Below the pieces are notes generated by a model. It saw nothing but the letters and a program-made list of their open reading frames with translations, did not search any database and had not been told where the DNA came from. Position numbers and translations under genes: made by a program. A stretch of DNA of 11,049 bases, from assembly GCA_023246325.1 (NCBI GenBank), contig JAHFIO010000021.1, positions 1-11,049 on the forward strand, read 5' to 3'. Each line of letters begins with the position of its first letter. The first letter of the stretch is position 1. The DNA is from Candidatus Uhrbacteria bacterium. Lineage in GTDB: Bacteria; Patescibacteriota; Patescibacteriia; 2-12-FULL-60-25. Shown piece by piece: positions 6,253 through 11,049 of the stretch.

Positions 6253-7134
6253 ATGGAAAACGAAAATAGTTTTGTGAAAAAAACCGTGATACGTATTGTA
6301 CTTCTCTTTATTGGATTTTTTGCCGTACTTTCGTGCATGCAATGTGTACAAAAATACGTTGTTCCAGAAGAATCTGACCCAAATCTCCTGCTACAAACTG
6401 GTCCCGTAAAATATCATGAACCTGGCAATACAGTCGTTGTTGGCCCGGCACCGAAACAAGATGTCGAACCACTAAACTCACATGAAGAAAAATTGCTTAC
6501 CTCCCTGCGCATGGGATGCGGCGATGACATGCTTGAAGTGCAAGGTGAATATTGTTCGGTATTAAAAGAAACCTGTGAGGAATGGATGTCGCCAGAAGAC
6601 ACATTTCGTTGCAAGCGCTTCAAAAAACCAAGCACATGTATGAGTCATATCGATTATAAACGATTTTGCATTGACCGATACGAATTCCCAAATAAAAAAG
6701 GAACTCAACCTACGGTGAATGTCACATGGGATGACGCGCAAAAATCCTGCAATGTGCAAGGGAAACGTTTATGTAAAGCAAGCGAATGGACATTTGCCTG
6801 CCAAGGAAAAGACTGGAAGCCATATCCCTATGGTTTCGAGCGCAATTCATCTGCATGTCGCATTGATTTGGGACTCGCTGTCCCTGCAAATAAAAATTCA
6901 TCTTCGCCATCAGGATCATATGACAAATGTATCAGCGATTTTGGTGTATATGATCTCACGGGAAATGTCGATGAATGGGTTGAATCCGACGTCGGCTCTG
7001 CATCCTGGCTGAAGGGTGGTTGGTGGGGTAACCTACGCAATCGCTGTGGGCAGGATGCAACCACAAAAGAACATGGAAAATCATATTTGAACGTTCAGGT
7101 TGGATTTAGGTGTTGTGCGGATCTAAGCAAATAA
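6253..7134 (+). CDS. Cys-rich lipoprotein with FGE-sulfatase-like domain, 293 aa (paralogue 1)
   Basis: The start at 6253 is chosen because GGAG lies six bases upstream; longer in-frame starts exist at 6241 and TTG 6178. Residues 11-28 form a lipoprotein signal ending VLSC, with Cys28 the likely lipidated residue. A Cys-rich segment (MLEVQGEYC, Cys101, 108, 120, 129, 139) leads into an FGE-sulfatase domain. Its landmarks are YEFPN (143-147), VNVTWDDA, GKRLCKASEWTFAC (170-183), KPYPYG, GVYDLTGNVDEWV (231-243), LKGGWWG and VGFRCC (283-288). The formylglycine-generating enzyme needs two cysteines five residues apart in the loop after GGSW. Here that loop reads GGWWGNLRNRC, with a cysteine only at the downstream position, so oxidase activity is unlikely. 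A structural or binding role outside the membrane fits better. The same Cys-rich prefix plus FGE fold is, as I recall, common in myxobacterial proteins. Confidence 0.85.
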   Translation: MENENSFVKKTVIRIVLLFIGFFAVLSCMQCVQKYVVPEESDPNLLLQTGPVKYHEPGNTVVVGPAPKQDVEPLNSHEEKLLTSLRMGCGDDMLEVQGEYCSVLKETCEEWMSPEDTFRCKRFKKPSTCMSHIDYKRFCIDRYEFPNKKGTQPTVNVTWDDAQKSCNVQGKRLCKASEWTFACQGKDWKPYPYGFERNSSACRIDLGLAVPANKNSSSPSGSYDKCISDFGVYDLTGNVDEWVESDVGSASWLKGGWWGNLRNRCGQDATTKEHGKSYLNVQVGFRCCADLSK

Positions 7135-7138
7135 TGTG

Positions 7139-7166
7139 ATACCAGGTATACTCCTGGTATTTTTTT
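7139..7166 (+). terminator. Rho-independent terminator after FGE paralogue 1
   Basis: The stem is ATACCAGG (7139-7146) with CCTGGTAT (7153-7160), the loop TATACT, followed by seven T (7160-7166, the first of which is paired). It lies four bases after the stop codon and isolates this gene from its paralogue downstream. Confidence 0.92.
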
Positions 7167-7263
7167 ATAAAAAAATCAATTTTCAAATGAAACCCAGTGC
7201 TATTTTCGAATAAACAGAATACTGAATTCACCAAATTATACATTATTGTCAAGACATACTATA

Positions 7264-7292
7264 TCGACGAAAAAATAGTTTTTTGCTACTAT
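7264..7292 (+). promoter_or_regulatory. Candidate promoter of the second FGE-domain lipoprotein
   Basis: TCGACG (7264-7269), a 17-base spacer and the extended -10 TGCTACTAT (7284-7292) precede the ATG at 7323. The GCTACTAT core recurs at the minus-strand promoter candidate near 9274-9281, which suggests a shared -10 type. This fills the otherwise gene-free 7167-7322. Confidence 0.45.
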
Positions 7293-7322
7293 CTTGCTAG
7301 TTCTTTTCACAAGGAGTCATAC

Positions 7323-8303
7323 ATGAAAATTCGCATCCTACTCATATGTGTAGCCACTATTGCTTGCCTTTCTTGTTTCGAGGCAAAAAAAATTCGCATG
7401 AATATAAAAAGTCCAACAACTTTTTCCGTCACATCGCCAATCACCAATGTGCCAAATCCATATGTATCATTTAGAAATTGTCCTCCGGGTATTCGTGAAA
7501 GTGCAAAACAATTTTGCCCAGTCATAACACTCACAACCGAACAATTTTTTGGACTCCAGCTTGCGATGAATCAAGATCGAGCATATTCCACATCCTGCAT
7601 TAAGGGTATGAGGGAGGTAAAAGGAAATTACTGCCCGCAACTCACGCACAAATGCATAAAAGGTTCGGCAAATACGATAACAGGAAATGTCATACCAAAT
7701 TATTTCTGCGATATATATGAAATCGGATCTGCATCCTGCCGAGGAAAAGAAAAACCGATTCATATATGTATCGACGAATACGAATTTCCAAATGTTCCGG
7801 GTGAAAATCCGGTCATTATGAAAAGTTGGTATGAAGCACATGCTCTGTGCAAAGCGGCAGGAAAGCGTTTGTGCGGTGATGAAGAATGGACGCTTGCCTG
7901 TGAAGGGCCTGAACGGAAACCATATCCATACGGATGGAGTCGGGATGCAACTGCATGTAATATCGATAATCCTGGCAAACGCGATGCCAATACTGATGGC
8001 AAATTGATGCGCGGTGGCGATATTCGTGATAATGAGCTTGCACGTATTTGGAATGGACTGCCAAGCGGCGCATCACCTCGTTGCAAAAGCGATTTCGATG
8101 TATATGATATGACAGGCAATGTCGATGAAGTCACGGATAATATTTCGCGTAGCGGATATCCATATAAAGATTTATGGAAAGGTGGACATTGGGTAAAAGG
8201 CGCGCGTAATCGGTGCCGGCCTGATACGGATGGACATAATGAATACTTCGGATATTACGCCAATGGCTTCCGCTGTTGCGCGAATATCATCGAGAGAAAA
8301 TAA
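7323..8303 (+). CDS. Cys-rich lipoprotein with FGE-sulfatase-like domain, 326 aa (paralogue 2)
   Basis: A clear AAGGAG six bases upstream fixes the ATG at 7323. The signal MKIRILLICVATIACLSC ends in a lipobox-like CLSC (Cys18), slightly off consensus because of Cys15. It parallels paralogue 1: MREVKGNYC (Cys104), spaced cysteines 111, 129, 139 and 149, ICIDEYEFPN (148-157), AAGKRLCGDEEWTLAC (178-193), KPYPYGW, DVYDMTGNVDEV (259-270), WKGGHWVKGARNRC and NGFRCC. An extra stretch of about 30 residues sits between the KPYPYG and TGNVDE landmarks. As in paralogue 1, the two catalytic FGE cysteines are absent from the loop after GGHW, while the distal Cys and the terminal CC pair remain. The 19 cysteines suggest disulfide stabilisation outside the cell. 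The pair arose by duplication and has diverged strongly. Function and partner are unknown. Confidence 0.86.
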   Translation: MKIRILLICVATIACLSCFEAKKIRMNIKSPTTFSVTSPITNVPNPYVSFRNCPPGIRESAKQFCPVITLTTEQFFGLQLAMNQDRAYSTSCIKGMREVKGNYCPQLTHKCIKGSANTITGNVIPNYFCDIYEIGSASCRGKEKPIHICIDEYEFPNVPGENPVIMKSWYEAHALCKAAGKRLCGDEEWTLACEGPERKPYPYGWSRDATACNIDNPGKRDANTDGKLMRGGDIRDNELARIWNGLPSGASPRCKSDFDVYDMTGNVDEVTDNISRSGYPYKDLWKGGHWVKGARNRCRPDTDGHNEYFGYYANGFRCCANIIERK

Positions 8304-8319
8304 TTTTTCTCTTTTTTTT
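8293..8319 (+). terminator. Terminator carrying the stop codon of FGE paralogue 2 in its loop
   Basis: AGAGAAAA (8293-8300) pairs with TTTTCTCT (8305-8312) around a TAAT loop that contains the stop codon TAA (8301-8303). A run of T follows to 8319. The eight-pair stem has only three... G/C-type contributions on each arm are low, so it is weaker than the others in the window. Confidence 0.6.
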
Positions 8320-8321
8320 AT

Positions 8322-8346
8322 AAAAAAATCCCAACATAGGTTGGGA
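8322..8346 (-). terminator. Terminator of the three-gene minus-strand operon
   Basis: The stem is TCCCAAC (8329-8335) with GTTGGGA (8340-8346), a four-base loop, and a run of seven A (8322-8328) that gives a U-tract on minus-strand RNA. It begins five bases past the stop codon at 8353-8351. Confidence 0.88.
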
Positions 8347-8350
8347 AAGT

Positions 8351-8587
8351 TTATGCGGGCTTCATATTTAATTTTACAATTTCTTCACGTGAAATGTGTA
8401 GAATGGATATGTGTACAATTCGATATACATTATTTTCAAGAATTTGTATATCGTGCGATGGACAAAAAAGCGAAATCAATTCAAGTATATCGATATCCTG
8501 CTTTTCAAAAGCATAATCTCGCAGTGCGACAATACGCGAACCCGTTATAACACTTACAAGTAACATTGGTTTTGATCCACGCACCAT
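8351..8587 (-). CDS. Small hypothetical protein, 78 aa (third gene of operon)
   Basis: I do not recognise it. The ATG (8587-8585) shares one base with the TAA stop of the gene before it (TAATG), a sign of translational coupling. The sequence MVRGSKPMLLVSVITGSRIVALRDYAFEKQD suggests alternating strands and a helix. The centre (LELISLFCPSHDIQILENN) and tail (IVHISILHISREEIVKL) suggest two more strand or helix units. There is no signal peptide and no convincing membrane helix. A terminator follows directly, making it the last gene of the operon. One GCAGGAT copy (8495-8501) is inside. The coupling and the terminator are the main support for its reality. Confidence 0.65.
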   Translation of the reverse strand: MVRGSKPMLLVSVITGSRIVALRDYAFEKQDIDILELISLFCPSHDIQILENNVYRIVHISILHISREEIVKLNMKPA

Positions 8588-8898
8588 TAGTTCAGCCCTG
8601 ACTTTCCAGATCTGAACTGAATCACAAAATCACCTTCCGTGATATCGTGTTCGTATGAATCTTTAGACTCTTCCGAAAACCAAAATTGCATAGATAGCAT
8701 TACTTTTTGCGTTATTGTATTTTTATATACAATACATTCAATATGCTGCTCTTTAGACATCATCTGAAAATCTACTTTTTCTATTTTGGAAAAATCGACA
8801 TCTCGTGAACTTATCTGCGTATCATCTGTTTCAAATACAAATAATACGTGTATGGCTGAGCCCTGTTCATATGGATGAGCAGTAAATTTTGTTAACAT
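8587..8898 (-). CDS. Small hypothetical protein, 103 aa (second gene of operon)
   Basis: I do not recognise it. The start at 8898 is preferred over an in-frame ATG at 8925 because GGAG lies seven bases upstream and because it starts two bases after the TGA of the preceding gene. The stop overlaps the next ATG by one base. The chain looks beta-rich: IHVLFVFETDD, KVDFQMM, IECIVYKNTI, KVMLSMQFWFSEE and DFVIQFRSG alternate with polar turns, as in a small beta-sandwich or barrel. It has no cysteine-rich or exported features and is acidic overall. It carries no GCAGGAT copy. Its role is presumably shared with its two coupled neighbours. Confidence 0.65.
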   Translation of the reverse strand: MLTKFTAHPYEQGSAIHVLFVFETDDTQISSRDVDFSKIEKVDFQMMSKEQHIECIVYKNTITQKVMLSMQFWFSEESKDSYEHDITEGDFVIQFRSGKSGLN

Positions 8899-8900
8899 GA

Positions 8901-9233
8901 TCAATCTCCATTCCCATGATCCCACGGATCTGCGGAATCCCTCGAGTCATCCTCTTTTGTATGCAAAATGCCATATAGCGTTTTTTCTAAAATATTTCGC
9001 GCTTTCGCAACATCTTGAATATACCATCCAAATGCCTTCATGCATTCATATGGCGTGTTTTGAATATCAATCAACAATGCACGTGCGGTATATATTCTAC
9101 GCAAGCGTACAAAATTTTTCACGCTCATCGGCAGGATAAGAATATTGTTTTCAATGCGAGCATTAAAATCACCACGTTTGTGGTGTTGTGAGGAATCAAA
9201 CAAAATCGGAATGTCTTCTAGGAAACTGGTCAT
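8901..9233 (-). CDS. Small hypothetical protein, 110 aa (first gene of operon)
   Basis: I do not recognise it. AGGAG six bases upstream supports the ATG at 9233. The N-terminal half (IPILFDSS, GDFNARIENNILILPMS) looks like short strands. The middle and C-terminal half (VKNFVRLRRIYTARALLIDI, ECMKAFGWYIQDVAKARNILEKTLYGIL) look like two amphipathic helices, followed by an acidic disordered tail (TKEDDSRDSADPWDHGNGD). There is no signal peptide. It heads a three-gene minus-strand unit whose members overlap or lie within two bases, so the products are likely made together and may form a complex. One GCAGGAT copy (9131-9137) is inside, the last one in the window. Confidence 0.68.
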   Translation of the reverse strand: MTSFLEDIPILFDSSQHHKRGDFNARIENNILILPMSVKNFVRLRRIYTARALLIDIQNTPYECMKAFGWYIQDVAKARNILEKTLYGILHTKEDDSRDSADPWDHGNGD

Positions 9234-9273
9234 GTTGAACTCCTATCTAAACCTGTCAAAAGTGCAGATTTTT

Positions 9274-9302
9274 ATAGTAGCGAATTATTATCGAAACGTA
9301 AA
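9274..9302 (-). promoter_or_regulatory. Candidate promoter of the three-gene orphan operon
   Basis: On the minus strand, TTTACG (9302-9297), a 17-base spacer and TACTAT (9279-9274) match the sigma-70 consensus at 4 of 6 each. The -10 is embedded in GCTACTAT, the same octamer found at the FGE paralogue 2 promoter. The leader would be about 35 bases and carries the AGGAG ribosome site. Confidence 0.4.
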
Positions 9303-9347
9303 GTCTCAGGATATTCTTACTGACTGTATTACGTTAAGATTATTTTT

Positions 9348-10193
9348 TTATTGTTTGTTAAATAAATCAAATAATTCGCCTGAACACTTTGTATTGTTTG
9401 TTAGAAATACATTTTTTTCTACTTGTTGCAAAAAATCTTTTTTAATATCTAAGATGCATATCATTTCTTTATTCTCCCAATCTTTATTTGGATTTTCAAG
9501 GAATTTCATCTTAACTTTACAACCATTTTGGTCCGGTCCAATTATATTATAATCAAAAACTCCGAATCCCGATACAAGCATTTCAGATGGAGAACAGTTC
9601 AAAAACTTTTTTGAAAAACAAGATTCACTCCCACAATCTACAGTGGTAGTGATTAGTGCTTTTAATTTTAATTCTGCTTTTATACCATTATCGTCTATAT
9701 TTTTATCTGCTGTTTCAAATTTTGATACCGAATATAGACCTTTTTCATTTAACTTGATTTGATTCAAATCTTTTTTAGATATACCCAATGCAAGAGTTTT
9801 TAAAAAATTGAACGAATCATCCGACAAATTGAAAAAATATTTTTTACCTGTTTTTGGTGATACATACCAGAGTTCATCATTTTTATTTTCTGAATATAAG
9901 AATAATCCAATATATTTTTTTGGAGCACGTTTTACTGTTTTGTTAGTTGATAAGGGTATTGCATTGATTGTTTTTTCTGGAACTTTGATTGCAATTTGTT
10001 TTGCTTGTAACCATGCGATAAAAGTGGAGTGCATTTGATATCTTGTATTATTATGAGGATTGACATACCACAATTGTCCATTTTCTTCTACAGATGAGAG
10101 AAGCATTCCTGAAACACGTTTTGTTAAGCTAGATGCAGAAGCGGGAAATAAAGGTATTAAAATAAGTGATAAAATAATAAGATACTTATACAT
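9348..10193 (-). CDS. Exported protein with duplicated LWYV module, 281 aa
   Basis: The start at 10193 gives a clean signal peptide (MYKYLIILSLILIPLFPASA, cut near residue 20); a longer start at 10229 would add 12 residues before it. Two tandem modules of about 55 residues follow. Residues 27-80 contain VSGMLLSSVEENGQLWYVNP...RYQMHSTFIAWLQAKQIAI. Residues 94-147 contain IGLFLYSENKNDELWYVSPKTGKKYFF...FLKTLALGISKKDLNQI. Both share ExGxLWYV(N/S)P, an aromatic strand and a helix ending in an I/LGIS-type turn. The module resembles one I associate with secreted CPR proteins, function unknown. The C-terminal part (about 187-270) is a Cys-containing domain with DCGSESCFSKKFLNCSPSE and Cys225, 246 and 270, also reminiscent of CPR exported proteins. 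No ribosome site is seen; an extended -10 lies just upstream. The gene is more AT-rich than its neighbours and has no GCAGGAT copy. Confidence 0.8.
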   Translation of the reverse strand: MYKYLIILSLILIPLFPASASSLTKRVSGMLLSSVEENGQLWYVNPHNNTRYQMHSTFIAWLQAKQIAIKVPEKTINAIPLSTNKTVKRAPKKYIGLFLYSENKNDELWYVSPKTGKKYFFNLSDDSFNFLKTLALGISKKDLNQIKLNEKGLYSVSKFETADKNIDDNGIKAELKLKALITTTVDCGSESCFSKKFLNCSPSEMLVSGFGVFDYNIIGPDQNGCKVKMKFLENPNKDWENKEMICILDIKKDFLQQVEKNVFLTNNTKCSGELFDLFNKQ

Positions 10194-10202
10194 ATGTGTA
10201 TT

Positions 10203-10211
10203 AGTATACCA
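10203..10211 (-). promoter_or_regulatory. Extended -10 promoter element of the LWYV-module gene
   Basis: The minus strand reads TGGTATACT, a TGn extended -10 with TATACT (5 of 6). The hexamer ends nine bases before the ATG at 10193, so the transcript would have almost no leader, in line with the missing ribosome site. Confidence 0.5.
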
Positions 10212-10281
10212 TACAATATTTATTAACAACTAAATAAGCTATTTTCTAAACATGCTAACGAATATGAACATATCCGTAAAT

Positions 10282-10306
10282 AGTGCCAGGTACCTTACCC
10301 GGCACT
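10282..10306 (-). repeat. REP-like hairpin abutting the P-loop gene stop
   Basis: Read on the minus strand, AGTGCC-G-GGTA pairs with TACC-T-GGCACT around the loop AGG. This makes 11 pairs with one G-T wobble; the plus strand has an A-C mismatch there and folds less well. No T-run follows on either strand, so a terminator is unlikely. The arm's first base overlaps the TAA stop of the P-loop gene (10308-10306). Confidence 0.5.
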
Positions 10307-10626
10307 TATCCCCGACACACCTGACAAATGCTGAAAAGCATATCTGATGGAATACTTTGTTTAATCAATTCTTTTATGAAATCATTGTGCTTACGATGTC
10401 GACCGACTGTAATAAAACAAGCTCGTATGTACTGAGTATCACAAAAATGCTTCAGTGTTTCTAACAAAGTATCTACAAGATTTTCTGCTGTACATCCATC
10501 AGTATCAAAATGTAAAACACTTTCGTGAGAACTTCCGTATTTGGCCAATGTTGTTTTACCAGTTCGTGGCTCACCAAGAATTAAATATACATGTTTTTGT
10601 GTAGTATACTTTGAACCCAAGTTCAT
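10306..10626 (-). CDS. Small P-loop NTPase-like protein, 106 aa, possibly truncated
   Basis: The start at 10626 (MNLGSKYTTQKHVYLILGEP) is one base after the TAG of the upstream gene, suggesting coupled translation. Residues 13-26 hold a canonical Walker A, GEPRTGKTT, after a hydrophobic strand. VLHFDTDG looks like the second strand and RACFITVGRHR the third, but no acidic Walker B residue follows the third strand. DMLFSICQVCRG, a fourth strand, ends the chain abruptly. The length is far below typical AAA+ or packaging ATPases, so it is either a minimal NTPase or a gene cut short. The hairpin at 10282-10306 starts at its stop codon, which would fit truncation by insertion of that element. The cellular role is unknown. 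Confidence 0.62.
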   Translation of the reverse strand: MNLGSKYTTQKHVYLILGEPRTGKTTLAKYGSSHESVLHFDTDGCTAENLVDTLLETLKHFCDTQYIRACFITVGRHRKHNDFIKELIKQSIPSDMLFSICQVCRG

Positions 10627-10627
10627 A

Positions 10628-11032
10628 CTAATACACAGTACAATACCCACTTGGGTAATACGCATCAGGTGAAATTTCACCAAATTCAATTTGAGATCTC
10701 CCATCTGTTATTACACGGGTGCCTCTATTATATCCATCTGGATCCGCATTTTGCGGTCTTTCATCATATTCTTGAATACTCTCAATAATACCCATATCTT
10801 TTATTATTGAAAATGGAGCTTTTTTAATTAATTTCCAACCTCCAAAATAACTTCTATACCCATCACCTGGATCATGCGCAGGTACGAATACCCCATCAAT
10901 ACCCTCTATCACGAAAAAAAGTTTATAGGATGTTCTTATTTCCATATAATCTGCCTTGCCAATATTTAAAAGATGTTCTATCTCATCATCGGGAAGATTT
11001 AATGAAACTTGTTGTATGTTTTTACCAATCAT
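10628..11032 (-). CDS. Hypothetical protein, at least 134 aa (5' end uncertain)
   Basis: I do not recognise it. The ATG at 11032 is possible but has no ribosome site, and the frame stays open to the right edge (at least five more codons), so the gene may begin outside the window. The visible chain has an acidic N-terminal helix region (LPDDEIEHLLNIGKADYMEI). After it comes an apparently beta-rich part with many aromatics and glycines (YKLFFVIEGIDGVFVPAH, GDGYRSYFGGWKLI, TRVITDGRSQIEFGEI, DAYYPSGYCTVY), suggesting a compact beta fold. There is no signal peptide in what is seen. Its TAG stop is one base from the ATG of the P-loop gene, so the two form a unit. There is no GCAGGAT copy. Confidence 0.6.
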   Translation of the reverse strand: MIGKNIQQVSLNLPDDEIEHLLNIGKADYMEIRTSYKLFFVIEGIDGVFVPAHDPGDGYRSYFGGWKLIKKAPFSIIKDMGIIESIQEYDERPQNADPDGYNRGTRVITDGRSQIEFGEISPDAYYPSGYCTVY

Positions 11033-11049
11033 TTCATGTGTAAAATCTA

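Larger units (their letters stand above)
498..9137. repeat. Dispersed over-represented motif D-GCAGGAT-R, 20 copies
   Basis: GCAGGAT on the plus strand starts at 601, 1103, 1201, 4019, 4319, 4552, 4676, 4948, 5990, 7050 and 9131. The complement ATCCTGC starts at 498, 1911, 4255, 4547, 5507, 6744, 7592, 7733 and 8495. In motif orientation the following base is A 12 times, G 7 times and T once. The preceding base is G 10 times, T 6, A 4 and never C. Equal base use predicts 1.35 copies on both strands (2 x 11,043 / 16,384). All copies are inside genes. In the sense of the host gene they are read as AG (5), QD (4), RI (1), PA (4), SC (4) and IL (2), that is, in all six possible registers, so protein sequence or codon bias does not explain them. 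No copy occurs in 1918-4018 or after 9137. The role is unknown; a DNA-uptake-type signal is one possibility. Confidence 0.85.

Noticed and set aside
7467..8134. Long minus-strand open frames opposite FGE paralogue 2
   Set aside because: They are antisense to a well-supported lipoprotein gene and show no ribosome site or domain.
8230..8550. Open frame of 106 codons on the plus strand
   Set aside because: It crosses two terminators and overlaps FGE paralogue 2 and the minus-strand operon; it has no coding features.
421..9325. TCAGGAT near-matches (around 437, 6911 and 9305) as extra motif copies
   Set aside because: They differ at the first base; they were left out of the count to keep it to exact heptamers.
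9306..9347. Possible terminator hairpin (TCTTA...TAAGA) between the LWYV-module gene and the small operon
   Set aside because: Only five pairs enclose a long loop, and the T-run is on the wrong strand for the minus-strand gene.
9145..9552. Open frame of 135 codons on the plus strand
   Set aside because: It lies antisense to the first gene of the small operon and to the LWYV-module gene, has no ribosome site, and its composition is that of a shadow frame.

Overview
The window looks like AT-rich chromosomal DNA of a Candidate Phyla Radiation (Patescibacteria) bacterium. The evidence is the gene set: a secreted lamin-tail/OB-fold protein, a secreted Ala/Lys/Arg-rich repeat-helix protein, and a secreted protein with duplicated 'LWYV' modules. 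All three are architectures I associate with that group. TGA is used as a stop at three well-supported genes (4384-5166, 5130-6158, 8901-9233), which argues against the UGA-recoding lineages (Gracilibacteria, Absconditabacteria). The lineage call is inference; no rRNA or ribosomal protein gene is present.

Layout, left to right. (1) 1-789: the 5' end of lexA on the minus strand, with a GTTC-N7-GTTC direct repeat over its likely transcription start, preceded by a terminator and a small minus-strand orphan gene. (2) 902-2932: a 676-residue exported protein with two lamin-tail and two OB-like domains, ending in a perfect 32-bp bidirectional terminator. (3) 2971-4383, minus strand: a secreted hendecad-repeat protein downstream of a histidine phosphatase. 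(4) 4384-5166: exonuclease III on the plus strand. Its ATG directly abuts the phosphatase ATG, and its 3' end overlaps the convergent APH-type kinase (5130-6158). (5) 6253-8303: two paralogous Cys-rich lipoproteins with FGE-sulfatase (formylglycine-generating enzyme-like) domains, each with its own promoter and terminator. (6) 8351-9233: a tightly coupled minus-strand operon of three small unrecognised genes. (7) 9348-11049: an exported protein with a duplicated module, then a hairpin abutting a small P-loop gene that is coupled to an unknown upstream gene.

The most striking signal is not a gene. The heptamer GCAGGAT (extended D-GCAGGAT-R) occurs 20 times in the first 9.1 kb, 11 on one strand and 9 on the other. 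About one copy is expected by chance. It is read in all six coding registers and is absent from the last 1.9 kb. This is how a DNA-level genome signature behaves, such as an uptake-signal-like sequence or another strand-symmetric recognition site. No gene-free stretch exceeds 200 bases; the longest are 7135-7322 and 730-901, and both contain regulatory sequence described below. I saw no tRNA, rRNA, CRISPR array or transposase gene.
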